Of a stretch of DNA of 64,000 bases, positions 11,544 through 22,470 are shown piece by piece. How positions within the stretch are numbered: the first letter of the stretch is position 1; every line of letters starts with the position of its first letter. The notes under the pieces were generated by a model. The model was given only the letters and a program-made list of their open reading frames with translations. It was not told the origin of the DNA and made no database searches. Source of the stretch: Lolium rigidum (taxonomy: Eukaryota; Streptophyta; Magnoliopsida; Poales; Poaceae); contig NC_061514.1 of the NCBI RefSeq assembly GCF_022539505.1, positions 251,460,124 to 251,524,123 on the forward strand, given 5' to 3'. The position numbers and the translations under genes are program-made.

Positions 11544-11687
11544 GAAAAACTGCACGTCCACGTTCACATTAGAAAACGCTTTGCTTCCGCCGGGGGATCA
11601 CACGCCACGCGTCCCCCCCCCCCCCTCCCGCGGTCGAGTGAGCGACACGCGTCCGCATAGACCCACCACACCGACCTCTGCATCTTA

Positions 11688-13590
11688 GAGCATCTCCACT
11701 TGCCTTCTTCATACGGCGTCCGACGCACTCGTTTTAGAGACCATATGAGAAGCGTCGGTGCAAAATGAAAAATGGGGAGATGCCGGCACCCAGTTGTGCC
11801 CCCATACGCCCCAATACAATTTCATGTATAATTTAAATTTAAACAACAAATAAACTATGATAATTTATGTTCATCAAACCACACAAATTTTAAAGTTTAA
11901 ATCACAATGGCGAACAAATAAATAAACTAGTCGCCGCCTTTGAGAATCCATAAATGCTCTACCAGATCATCTTGCAATTGGTGATGAGTGTTGGAGTCTC
12001 GGACTTCTTGACGCATGGCGAGAAAAGGTAGCAAATGCGGGAGACGATCAACATCTGCAAGAAGACCCATCCATTCATACAGTTCAGTCTCAAATACTGG
12101 AAATTCCCGCTCGCTCTCGATCATGTTGTGCAGTATGACACAACATATCAGGACCTCCCACATCTGCACTTTGGACCATGTAAGAGCAGGGTATCGGATA
12201 ATGGCAAAGCGAGCTTGCAACACATCAAATGCCCTCTCCACATCCTTTCTGCCAGCCTCCTGCATTTGAGCAAATCAAGCTTTCTTCCCTCCAGGTACAA
12301 GGTTCGCAATTGTCTTCACAAATGTTTACCATCTTGGATAGATGCCATATGCAAGATAGTATACCTTGTCTATCATTGTGTGATACTGCCATGCCGAAGA
12401 AAGCATGCAAAATCCACAGGTCCTGGTCCGCCACAGCCTCAAGCACCACACTGTATGCACCCTTGTGTCCCTTATACATGCTCTGGTGTGCAAATGGACA
12501 GTTCTTCCATGCCTAGTGCATACAGTCGATGCGGCCAAGCATCCCAGTAAAACCTCTCTCTACATTTTGTGCAAAGATCCGAGCTGTGTTTGCCGCATTG
12601 GACGTGCGCAGATAGGTCTTTCAAAACACCGCCACAATTGCCCTGCAGAATTTATACATGCAATCAATGGTCGTGGACTTTGCCATGCGCAGATAGTCAT
12701 CATGTTTATCACCTGCAATTCCAAAGGCAAGCATTCGAAGAGCCACCTTGCATTTCTGAATTGTCGAGAAACCAAGATGGCGTCTCTCTTCAATTTGAAG
12801 TAGTTGATCTCCCTCAAATTCTCGACTATCTTTAGAAAGAGCTTACTACTCATCCGGATATGATGGAGGAATACAATATCGCCGTGCAATGGATCGTCGG
12901 CGAACTAGTTGGCGTACAGAATGTAATAGCCTTCCATCCTCTGCCTTGGCTTGCTCTTGCGGTGCCCCGGCGTGGAGCCACAAATGGTCGGTTTGTCCCC
13001 CTCGACGATCATGGCCAAGAGGGAGACGAGGATCACTAGATGTTCGTCGTCTCCAGCGGCATCCATAGTAGCAGCCGCGACAGGAAGCTCCTTGTCCATG
13101 AGCGTGGCCATGACGTCCGCGTCGTCCGAGTCCATCGCCTTGGAAAATAACCGAACACCTCTCGTGCAAGGTGGTCGCGCGGTGGCGATGGAGGTAGCAG
13201 TGGTGGCGGGAGCGGGTGAACGACGAGGATGGGAAGGGCCGACGAGGTGGCGAGGGTTTGCGGCGGATTGTATGCGGCATCGGAGGGGGTTCATACCGGC
13301 GACAATGGACTGTCGCGGCAATGGGTGGTTGCGGCAACGACAGTGGTCGCGAGGCGAAAAGGAGGAAAATATTTCTGCCTTCTTGGCTCTTGTCACCGAC
13401 AGGGCTGGCCCGTGGCGTTTTCTCGCCACGCCGGCGCCCTCGCTAGCCCCCTGTAGATTGGGTTCGGCCTGGGGGCGCCAGATGAAGAGTTGGGCCACGC
13501 CGGCGGAAAAACAAATTTAGGGGCCGCGGCTGGGCTTCTGTTTACGCGCCAGCTCCCCCAGGCCTTTGGGTCGGGCGAGTGGAGATGCTG
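11688..13590 (-). mobile_element. PIF/Harbinger DNA transposon, complete ends, TTA duplication
   Basis: The left end GAGCATCTCCACTTGCC (11688) and the inverted right end (minus strand CAGCATCTCCACTCGCC, ending at 13590) match at 14 to 15 of 17 positions. Both are flanked outside by TTA (11685-11687 and 13591-13593), the Harbinger target duplication. The 1903-bp body carries a decayed transposase on the minus strand. No second (Myb-like) ORF was recognised inside these ends. Confidence 0.85.
11927..13135 (-). pseudogene. PIF/Harbinger transposase (DDE, DUF/Tnp_4 type), decayed
   Basis: Starts at ATG 13135 (MDSDDADVMATLMDKE), a start shared by many grass Harbinger transposases. Reading down, there is an in-frame TAG at 12905-12907 within YAN*FADDPLHGD, then SSKLFLKIVENLREINYFKL near 12840. 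After a frame change the catalytic block carries the first aspartate in GRIDCMH near 12515, a TAG in place of a Trp codon just after it, KNCPFAHQSMYKGHKG, and the second aspartate in AVSHND near 12380. A further frame change leads to MQEAGRKDVERAFDVLQARF (12265 downwards) with the third acidic residue, and the conserved CVILHNMIE. At least two stops and two frameshifts make it inactive. The function known for the family is cut-and-paste transposition at TWA targets. Confidence 0.88.
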
Positions 13591-13979
13591 TTATCTCTTT
13601 CCTCTGTCTCTCTCTTCCTCATCTCCCTGTGCTCCTACGATTTCCCATCCTCCCATCCATCCCTCACCGGTGGTTCCCGTGTGGCCGCCCATCGGTTCCT
13701 CGTGTCGCCGCACACCGCTCGTTCCCAGTGTCGATCTCGCTGGTGGTTCCCCGCATGGCTGCACGCAGCTTCTTTCACGCCATCCTTCCTCGCTGCTGCT
13801 CTCCATTGTCGCTGACTACCGCAGGCCGCAGTTTCCCGGCTTCGCCATCCGCCGTTGCTCCCTCGCGCTGCTCACGTCTGGTTGCGCGATTCTAGGCTGC
13901 TCGCATTCCTCGTCACGACCTCCCTACCAATGGAGCTCGCGGTGGTCCGTCCGCTGTTCCTGCAAGGGCGGGCCGACGT

Positions 13980-14219
13980 TGCTGCGAGGCCAGGCCGGTG
14001 TTGCTGCGAGCACTGGGCGCTGGAGCTACGGACGAAGGATGGCGGTGCTCGTCGGAGCTCCGAACTAAGGCCTCCGATGCTACAAGGGCCGACCGGCGTT
14101 GCTACGAAGCCAGGCCGGTGTTGCTGCGAGCACTGGTCGCCGGAGCTACGGACAAAGGATGTCGGTGCTCGTTGGAGCTGCAAGCTAAGACCGCCGATGC
14201 TACAAAGGCCGGCCGGCGA
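13980..14219. repeat. Two tandem 120-bp units
   Basis: GCCAGGCCGGTGTTGCTGCG occurs at 13989 and 14109, and the flanking sequence (AGCACTGG, GGAGCTACGGAC, GGTGCTCGT, GATGCTACAA) repeats in the same order with scattered substitutions. Confidence 0.85.
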
Positions 14220-14881
14220 TGCACCATGGTCCATCAGCATACCTACCATGGACATCGGCGTTTGCTCCAAGCGACTACCATGTTGGTGCTCTCCAACATT
14301 GCTACAAGGAAGCACCGACGATGCTGCGAGGATGAGCGGCTAGCCACCGCTGCTACAAGAGGCCACTGACTCTGCTACAATTGTCCATCGATGTTGCTGC
14401 AAGCGACCACGATGGTGTATTGTCTTCGGCAACGACGGTGATACTGCCATGGGAGGGCAAGCGAGGTGCTGCGTAGTGGACGGAGGTGATGCTACTAGGG
14501 TAGGGTCGACGTGCTGTGAGCGAGATTCTGTCTAGGGTTGGCGTGGCGCCGCCTTCGCCGGAGCGGGATGCCGTCAGGGGAAAAGCTGACTCCCCCGTGC
14601 CAACGGGGTTGAGGATTGCCTCTGCAGGTTGAGCGAGAAGTTGTGGACGTGGGGATGTTGATTGCTCTTTCTGGAGTGTGGAGGATTTTTGTTTCGCGTG
14701 TGTGGTCCTTTGTGGACACGTGTCGAGCATTGGAGGCGGGGGATCAAAAGCCCCGATTCCCCGGGGGACGCTCAACACTATCCTTCACATTAGCGGTTTG
14801 GTGAACCGGGATTCATCAAGAAGGGAAATGAAACATGGCGTACAATTTTTCGAGAGCTAATCGTCGCATCACAGGGGTTCT

Positions 14882-15043
14882 GTTTCTCTCTGAAATTAGA
14901 AGGACCGTTCGTTCTCCCCTAAAAAAAGCAGGACCGTTCGTTCTCGCGGTTCACTTAGGCCTGTTTCTCTCTGAAATCAGCAGGACCGTTCATTCTCCCC
15001 TAAAAAGCCGGACCGTTTGTTCTCGCGGTTCACTTAGGCCTTG
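14882..15043. repeat. Two tandem 81-bp units
   Basis: GTTTCTCTCTGAAAT starts at 14882 and 14963. Each unit continues with AGGACCGTTC, TTCTCCCCTAAAAA and TTCTCGCGGTTCACTTAGGC. Confidence 0.88.
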
Positions 15044-15053
15044 TGAGAACTTG

Positions 15054-15595
15054 ATGGCGCAAAAACCATCGCCCACGCCCGGGGGTGGCATCTTCATCCG
15101 CGAGCCATCGGCTTCACGCATATCCTTGGTGCAGGCTATCCCTCGCCCAAAGAAGGAAAGGGAAGCAGCAGAACCCACTTCCCATCTCCGACCCTCGAAG
15201 ATGGAAGGGTTGTGCGATCCGAACATGGGCGCTTTTTACCACTGCACCCAAAGAAGGAGAACCTCGTCTACCCCCCTCCCTCCCATGGCACCATAGAAGG
15301 AGAAGACATGGTGGAACTAGAGCCAGAGCTCTACGATCCAAACGATCCCGAAGACGCGTCGGCAATCATGGTGAGTTCGTTCCGCTAGATCCAGTCAGCC
15401 ACTGATGTGTTTGTGCCATGGCGGTCTGTGTCAGATGGCGACAACATCGTCGACCTAATCGAGCCAGAGGCCCCAGCGCCAGCACTGCCATCGCCAAAGG
15501 ATTCGTAGGAGGATGACATCTTCGATGAGGTGTGGGGTGGCGATGATGACGATGGCAACACGGCCAGCCTCAACTACAACTTCTTCTACCAGTAG
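15054..15595 (+). pseudogene. Coding-like remnant of unknown function
   Basis: An open frame runs from ATG 15054 to 15296 (contains SLVQAIPRPKKEREAAEPTS). A second, interrupted acidic stretch follows up to about 15595 (LEPELYDPNDPEDASA, DEVWGGDDDDGNTASLNYNF). The compositional pattern, with a basic, proline-rich start and an acidic end, looks like degraded protein-coding sequence, but no family was recognised. It lies between the 81-bp tandem repeat and the edge of the duplicated J-domain block, so it may belong to an unrecognised transposon. Confidence 0.3.
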
Positions 15596-16000
15596 AATAG
15601 GCTTATTTAGTATCTTCCAGTTTAAGTTTAACTAAGTTCTGCAAACTTTATTCTAAATTTGAATGTAAATCACTATTTTTAAGTTTGTTTCAAATTTAAT
15701 TTTTTAGAAGATTACCTATTAGGGACGTCGGTACGTGCAACCATTTCCAATAGACCAGCTACTATTGCCGGTGCCCAGTAACACCCTACCGAGATTGTTG
15801 CCAGCTACAATTTAAGAGCCGTGGGTGGAGATATTGTTATTTAGCCTCCCAGATTATCTTTGTAGAAGGAACATTTTTTAAGGTTGGGAACTAGATCTTG
15901 GAAAGATAGAAAAAAACCATAGGTCTATTTGACCTTCCACTTAAAAAGGTGATCACATCATAGTAAACAAAATATTAAGCATCAAATATTTACCGTACTA

Positions 16001-16566
16001 ACCTCTTTGCCCGAGAGAACGCTCAAGAGGCGATTAGGGTTTTTTAATCTCCGATTGGCGCCGCCGGCGATTTGTCTAGCTTCTGTGGCCTTCGGGCCAT
16101 GAAGGCAGGATGGATCTTGGCCCCATGGGCGGGAGGGCTCATTTCCCCAGGTTTTAGGGTTTTGGTTTGGTGTGATGGCGGTCAGGTAGTGGCGGCATCG
16201 TCATCTTAATAAAATCTCTTGGCTACAACCCTATCCCGACGGTGACATCGAGAATCTTGTGGGAGTGGTGTGATTCTCGACTTCTTCTAGATGTGGGGAT
16301 CTTTGGATCGCCAAGGAGCTAAATGAACTGTATTCCTTCTTCTTCATCTCCGCGACAAATGTGGTTTTCTTGACCCATTCAACCACTTCCTGTCAGCAAC
16401 CAACAACATCAAACTAACTTAAGGAGGAGCGGAAGCGGCGACGCGTCGTTGATACGGCTGAAGGTTGAAGACGAAATGCATTTCAAGAATTTTACTGTAA
16501 TTTTTATTTTTGTTGAGGTGTTTTATATTGTTTGATGTTTTTTAATGCCAGTGCTCTATTCGATTT
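16001..16566. mobile_element. Small retroposon with 12-bp target duplication
   Basis: TTTACCGTACTA occurs at 15989-16000 and 16567-16578 around a 566-bp insert. The second duplicated block (copy 2, near 52600-52612) has the same target only once (TAGCACGGTAA), so the empty site confirms an insertion. The insert contains GGTTTTAGGGTTTTGGTTTG and CTTAATAAAATCTCTTGGC and has no open frame. A SINE or truncated LINE is likely. Confidence 0.8.
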
Positions 16567-16730
16567 TTTACCGTACTACATCGGCAGAAAATGAGCTATA
16601 CTGTACTTGTGTACACAGTAGTTCTGTCCTAGTACAGTACTACACTACAATATAATTACTTCACCAGCCAGGCTGAAACCACGGCGTAGAAGCAATATAC
16701 AAGAACAGAGCAAAACCGCGGTGGTTTGGA

Positions 16731-17236
16731 CTAGTGCGACGACGACGTCTGCGCGGCGGCGCGCCGGCGCATCCTGTTCCCCCACGTCTCCGCTCGCGCC
16801 TCCTCGGCGGCGCGCCACTGCAGTCCTGCCAGCTGCGCCTCCCAGTCCGCGTACCCTGCTCCCGGCGCCGCGTGGGAGAATCCGGCGCCACCGCAAACAC
16901 CGCCGAATCGCAGCTGGATGTCGTAGCCCCGCCTGCGCTCGGGGTCGGAGAGCACCTCGTAGGCCTCCCGGGCCATCATGAACCTGTCGGCGCCGCCCGG
17001 GCACGTGTCCGGGTGCCACCGCAGCGCCGCGCGCCGGTAGGCCGCCTTGATCTCCTCCGGCCCCGCCGACGTGCCCACCGACAGCACCTCGTAGGCTCGT
17101 ACATCGTAGTCTTGGCCGCCGTCGCGACTCGCTTGGGCGCCGATGCTACGGCCGACACCTTCACCCGCGTCCGGCGCTGGCACTTCACCCCTGCAGAGAA
17201 AGAGAACCCTGCGGGCCTCGCGCACACCGAGCTCAT
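16731..17236 (-). pseudogene. Chloroplast J-domain (DnaJ20-like) gene copy with 8-bp frameshift
   Basis: Paralogue of the intact gene at 51949-52467, inverted. The upstream ATG used in the intact copy is ATC here (17243-17245), so translation would begin at the second ATG, 17236 (MSSVCARPAGFSFS). The transit-peptide-like N-terminus then reads to TTMYE, where an 8-bp insertion at about 17088-17100 (TACGA repeated) shifts the frame. Past it, in another frame, the J-domain is fully preserved: IKAAYRRAALRWHPD with the HPD motif, then AREAYEVLSDPERRRGYD, then WEAQLAGLQWRAAEEA and TWGNRMRRRAAAQ up to the stop at 16731. An overlapping open frame starting at 17270 enters the J-domain without the insertion mattering, but it encodes an unrelated N-terminus and would lose the transit peptide. 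Probably a recent pseudogene; a cytosolic product cannot be excluded. Confidence 0.85.
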
Positions 17237-17395
17237 CTCTGCGATTAATGGATGCTACGGCCACCAGCAAAAAACTGAGGCGTGATGGATATGATTGGAG
17301 CCTGGAGGTGTTAGCTAAGGCTTGCTTCTTGCTGTTGAAGTTGGAAGCTGTAAGCTAATGCTGGATTCTGCTTCTTGCACGCGGCGGTGTGGTGG

Positions 17396-17402
17396 TTATA
17401 TA
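17396..17402 (-). promoter_or_regulatory. Probable TATA box of the J-domain gene copy 1
   Basis: Minus-strand TATATAA followed by CCACCAC is conserved with the intact copy (51787-51793), about 160 bp upstream of the ATG in both. Confidence 0.5.
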
Positions 17403-17803
17403 CTGCTGACGGATGCGTGGGCGTGGTGGCGTGGGCTTCTGGAAGAGATGGGGGTGGGTCATGGGTGGACGACGAAGTCATTTGGGGGACGCCAAAGGCG
17501 TCCTGCGTTTGTCCCCACAGGAAGAGCTTACCGTCAAGGTTTTGTCCACCTGGTTAATCTACATTTCCTTCTAGCTCTAGATGATGGTTGCTGGGACGTA
17601 GTCGAATCAAGCCAAGCGGGGACACTGACGTCCTTTATAGGTACTTGCCCCGATCCGATCCGATCTTGTAAGATCATCTCTAACAGATTTGTAATAGTGG
17701 TTAAACCCGTAACATTACCGATATCTATAGTTTTGGTTGCAAAATATGTCTAGACCATATCCCGTGATCTAGCCTCACCCATAAAACTTTGGACCCGGCT
17801 AGG

Positions 17804-17897
17804 CAGCATCCGGTGCTGGTTTGTCCATCCCAGCATCCGGGTGCCAGCTTGTCCGACCAAGCATCTCAGTGCTAGTTTGACCAATTCAGCATCCGAC
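17804..17897. repeat. Short tandem repeat, 27-28 bp unit, about 3.4 copies
   Basis: CAGCATCCG-type words start at 17804, 17831, 17859 and 17887, each followed by GTGC(T/C)AG(T/C)TTG(T/A)CC. Confidence 0.8.
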
Positions 17898-18297
17898 TAG
17901 GAAAAAGGTAGTTACATGTAAGAGAAAATCAGCAGACATCAAAGCGCGTGATCACTCTGCGAATTACTCCAGCTTTTCTTCCACTTCTAGATACTGTTCA
18001 GCAAGACATACTACTTCGGCTCTTCTTCCTCCTCCAGATTTGACTAAAAACTTCGACTTATGTAGATCAGAAAACAACACATGATCACCTCCTGCATGAA
18101 AACTTAGCATCGATGTTAAGGCAACTTTTGTATTACTTAGAAAGCAACTTAGCATCAATCTTTAGCAAAGTTAAACGTTACCATAAATCAAATTAACAAA
18201 GAGTGATTAAGTTAATTAAAATGAATAATCAACTTACATTGGTCAAGGACCACGGTGGGCGTGCGCTCTCACTAGGCATCGTGGGCGTCGCCACCTG

Positions 18298-18430
18298 CTC
18301 GAACTAGGCACCATGGCCTCCTCCACCACCACGCTCGAGATGGTACTAGCTACGCCGCTGCCCATACTTGCTCGAACTAGGCACCATGGCCTCCTCCACC
18401 ACCGCGCTCGAGATGGTACTAGCTACGCTG
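18298..18430. repeat. Tandem 73-bp duplication
   Basis: GAACTAGGCACCATGGCCTC starts at 18301 and 18374, and both units continue with CGCTCGAGATGGTACTAGCT. Confidence 0.88.
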
Positions 18431-19566
18431 CCCGGGATCCACCGCTTCCCGGTACAACTTAGCAATATCACAAATAAGTACCTTAAGCATGTTGAAAAAA
18501 CAACTTAATTAGACGAGTGACCAACTTATGCATGTTGCTCGAAAACAAAAAAACTAAGATAGATTGTAGATGCCAACACAACTTAACCATAATGGAAAGA
18601 ACTTAACTAATTTTCAGTTTCAACTTAAGCATGATGACAATGCAACTAATTAAACCAGTGAACTTAATTTATTTAAGTACAAAACTTAAGCATAGTGATA
18701 AAACACCTTAATTTAATAGCTAGAGAACTTATCCATATAGCTAAAAAATGAATATGAAGAACTAAAACAACCCCACACAAAGTATATGCAAACTGTCCGG
18801 TCTATCTATTACAATCAGGACTATTAGGTAGTAGTGACCGGTGAGTAACATCCAAAGTTAAGCCACTCTATATTCTATACCCTTGATTCGTGAATTCAAG
18901 TTTCCCATCTCGCAGTAGTTAAGAGTTTCACGTAATTGTCGCTCATATTTAAACACGTACCTGCTGACAAGTTATCGGACAAGGCCCTGGATGGTTCCTT
19001 GTCGCTGCATCAACTTCTGGTAAACGCAGGCGAGAATGCTTGTTTTTTGTTTTGTCTTTCATGTTATTGGATTTCAAGTTTGTCTCCTAGAAAAGCAAGT
19101 TTCTAATTAAAATTCATTATTAAGCTAAGGAACAATATTGGTTGTTCAAATCAAAAAATTAAATGCATTGTGGAAAAGCAACTTAGTTAGGTTATGTAAA
19201 ACAACTTATCTAGCCCAAGAAAACAACTTAGCCTGATGACAAGCAGCAAGTTAATTAAATAGGTATACCACTTAGGGTCATTTGGTGTAACTCAAAAACT
19301 TAGCCATATTAATAGGAAACATGAGGCATTGTTGACAATTTAAATCATGCTTACAATAAAGCAACTTAAAACATATGTAACTAGGACCACTGACTGTACT
19401 CAAGTTAGTTTAGATGATAGAACCAACTTAGTGAGATGATAAAGGTAACTTATGCATGTTGTCAAAAGCAACTTAATTAATATAGAAGACGATGGAAGCA
19501 GAAAACACCTCCCTTGTGTTGTATGAAACATTCTAAATGGAAGCTAAAAACACCTCCCCTGAATGG

Positions 19567-19719
19567 TTTTTGAGTCACTGTATAGTCGCTGAATAGTCGA
19601 TGTATAGTCGCCAAGTCGTTTTCCAAAAATCACGGCGACTCGCGACTATACAGCGACTTTGGTCGACTATACACTGAGTCGTAGCCTCGACGACTCACTT
19701 TTGAGTCGCGACTCAAAAA
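19567..19719. repeat. Fold-back repeat built from TATAGTCG/CGACTATA words
   Basis: The ends are TTTTTGAGTC (19567-19576) and its reverse complement GACTCAAAAA (19710-19719). Inside, TGTATAGTCG and ATAGTCGATGTATAGTCGCC on the left are mirrored by CGCGACTATACAGCGAC and GGTCGACTATACA on the right. A 153-bp foldback of this kind is probably a small MITE. No target duplication could be fixed. Confidence 0.6.
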
Positions 19720-20929
19720 TCATGCTCCCCTGTTCTATGAAACCTAACAAAAACTACTTGGTGATTTAATATGAAATTAGCAACCAAAAACTGTTACTTA
19801 GCTCATGGTTTATGCATGGATCACTAGATTGCATGATGAAACAAACACAAAAAATGACTGACTGTATAACCAACCTAAGAACATGGGCATCTACACATCT
19901 CTGATGGGTCCATGATCTACCTCCATCTGAAATTGAACTAATTCCTACTACTAAAAGCAACATGTTGACACAACAACTTCACCCTGCGGGAAACACAAGC
20001 AGGTGATATACCATAAGATCCTTATGTGTAATGTTTCTTGGTTCATTATACACTTTGCAAGTATGATAATTATCTGGCAGCATTTGCAACTGAATTGGTA
20101 CTGGACGGGTAATGTCTGTAGATAATATTGATAGACAAAACAATGTACGGAAAACTCAGCTATCAGTACTGATTATCAACTAATACTAATAACGGGAAAC
20201 ATGTGAATACACCATAGTGCCAGCTACAAGAGACACCACAATTTTCTAAAGCGCAAATGAGAAGATAATGTTTTCTCCCCTGGGGCATGCATCTACGTTC
20301 TTGGCCTGAACTAACCACTCAAGTAAGCCTCACTAGTTCATAATTTGCCCGTTAAAAGTAAAATAATCATGTCAAACCTGCTTACGAGTAAGACATTTAT
20401 GTCGAGCTTAACATCATGTTCACTGTAGCTCACCATGGATTCAACTTCATGAAACATAAAACATTCATAAGAGTTGTTTCACGCTCAAAACATTATGGTC
20501 ATGCCAACACAGATCCAAGTTGAGAGCTATTTGTAGAAACAATTTGACACAAAATTACCTAACAATCCAGCATATGTATGTTCATCAAGGCAAGGTCGCT
20601 GTTGTTTCTGAAATTGCTGTTGTTACCGAAGTTTCTGAAGCTAATGCTGCTACTGGCGATGGATGTCGATGTAGTCGCTACAACATGCAGCTGCTCCTCC
20701 CCGCACACAGGGAGGGCATGGTGCGACACTAGGTGCACTGGCCGGATGCGGGGTGGCCTTACCTTGAGCTGGTGATTCGAAACGAGCGGGAGGTTGAAGT
20801 TTCCGGCCGGAGCTGCTTGAGGAGGAGGTCAGGGCAGAGGCGCCTGGAGCTACGTTGGGGACACCTCCAACGGATACCTGGTGGAGGTGGGGAATACCTA
20901 GTGGAGCTAAGTTGAGACCAGCTTAGCCC

Positions 20930-21480
20930 AACATGGTCTGAGTCAAAAACATAGTAATTGATGACAGTAGCCAACTTAGATACAATCTAGAACCAAATTA
21001 GGTGTCGAAGAAAGACCAACTTAGCCCAACATGGTATGAGTCAAAAATAGAGTAATTGATGACAGTAGCACACTTAGGCACAATCTAGAACCAACTTAGG
21101 TACTGCGAATAAACCAACTTTGACCAACATGGTATGAGAGACAAACAGGATAATTAAGTTCACTAGCCAACTTAGGTACCGCGAGTAAACCAACTTTGAC
21201 CAACAAGGTATGAGAGGAAACAAGATAATTAAGTTAACTAGCCAACTTAGGCACAATCAAGAACCAACTTAGGTATTGACCAACATGGTATGAGAGAAAA
21301 ACATGATAACTAAATTCATTAGCCAACTTAGGCACAATCAAGAACAAACTTAGTTACTGACAGGAAACCAACTTAGTGAAACATAGTGTCGGACAAACAT
21401 TTTAGAGAAGACAACTTAAGCACAGTGTTAGAACCAACATCTTCAGTTTCACTAGCCAACTTAATGATAGGTAAAACAAC
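20930..21480. repeat. Imperfect tandem array of about 80-110-bp units
   Basis: The block CAACATGGTATGAG, then a TAATT(G/A)A stretch, then AGCCAACTTAGGCACAATC, then GAACCAACTTAGGTA recurs about five times with indels. The same AACTTA words occur more loosely from 18100 to 19480. Confidence 0.8.
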
Positions 21481-22380
21481 TTCATTAAGCATATATGATT
21501 AACTTATTTCATGCCATCAAAGAACAAACAGGGAAACTACATAATTCTCACCCATATCAACCCCATTTTAAAACATGTTGTCTAGTATATGGTACTAATT
21601 TTAGATCAACGACATATGAAACCATCCTGGTGTTTGAACATGAGATGAGCATGGTACATGCTAAAAATCCCTTCAGTACAAACATATGAGCAAGGATTAT
21701 CATGGCAGACGTGAAAAAAATCCAGAAATATTAGCACTATAGAGAACTTCCTGCATGCCTTGCTACAACCTACATAGCTTGCTACTTGTTCCAGGCAAGT
21801 GACTACTGTAGACTTGAGCTATCACATAGGAGCAAGCATCATCATGGCACTATGAGGACTTCTAAATCACAAGGAGATGTGCAACAAAGAAAATCCACAG
21901 AGCATACCTTGCTACTTAGTACATCGTACGTACCACGAGTTGAATTCGACACAGCCTACAAATGAAGAACTACAGATCGCCTATGAGAATTACTAGTACA
22001 AGAGAGAATCGTGAGAATCGTGCATTACAGGCGGAGATTTGTCACATTAACTCGCATAATTGCAGTAGGCACCACCGCCGCGGAACTCGAGTTGAATCCC
22101 CCACAACCTACGAACTACGGACTAAAAATCGCTAAGGAGATGTTGCAGGAAAGAGAATCGAGCGTTAGAGGTTGAGATTTGTGCGATTACCTCGTGTACT
22201 CGGTGTAGGATCACCCACCGCGGAACCTGTGACTTCAGAGCAAACAGAACTCGCCCTCACCCTTCTCCGACTAGCTCGCCGCGGACGCGCGCAGCTTGAC
22301 CCGGCCCGTGCCACGCCCTTCTCCGAGTAAGTCGCCGCCCTCCGCGCAGCTTCATACACGCCACACCCTTCTCCAACTAG

Positions 22381-22470
22381 CTCGCCTCGGACGCGCACCT
22401 CGATCCACGCCTCGCCGCGGACGCGTACCTCGATCCACGCCTCGCCGCGGACGCGCAGGTCGCTCCTCAA
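22381..22470. repeat. Three tandem 30-bp GC-rich units
   Basis: Units start exactly at 22381, 22411 and 22441 with CTCGCC(T/G)CGGACGCG(C/T)A. The unit length, a multiple of three, explains overlapping open frames here. Confidence 0.9.

Larger units (their letters stand above)
13591..15836. other. Unassigned GC-rich interval with short tandem repeats
   Basis: CT-rich at the left, then sequence dense in TTGCTGCGA and TGCTACAA words, then a coding-like tail. No domain was recognised on either strand. The long open frames (for example 13490-14068 + and 13872-14315 -) overlap each other and are explained by high GC and by a 120-bp repeat whose length is a multiple of three. The right edge (AGATATTG then TTA at about 15834-15839) coincides with the point where homology to the second duplicated block stops. 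Confidence 0.5.
15837..17671 (-). repeat. Inverted segmental duplication, copy 1 (J-domain gene block)
   Basis: Homologous in inverted orientation to 51437-53050. Shared landmarks are GTGATCACCTTTTTAAGTGG (minus strand near 15945; plus 52924), CTGCCGATGTAG next to the gene 3' flank, the whole J-domain gene, the TATA region, GCTTCTGGAAGA, AAGGTTTTGTCCAC, and GATCCGATCCGATCTTGTA (17649-17670; reverse complement near 51440). This copy contains a retroposon insertion (16001-16566) that copy 2 lacks. Confidence 0.88.

Noticed and set aside
13490..14343. Several 100-190-codon frames
   Set aside because: A 120-bp tandem repeat, a multiple of three, in GC-rich sequence keeps frames open on both strands; no domain.
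17236..17270. Upstream start at 17270 for J-domain copy 1 as a genuine protein
   Set aside because: The N-terminus is an out-of-frame reading of the transit-peptide codons, so it is more likely incidental to the 8-bp frameshift; not fully excluded.
20930..21480. Regularly spaced repeats considered as a CRISPR array
   Set aside because: Units drift, spacers are not unique, and the host is a plant; it is a degenerate tandem repeat.
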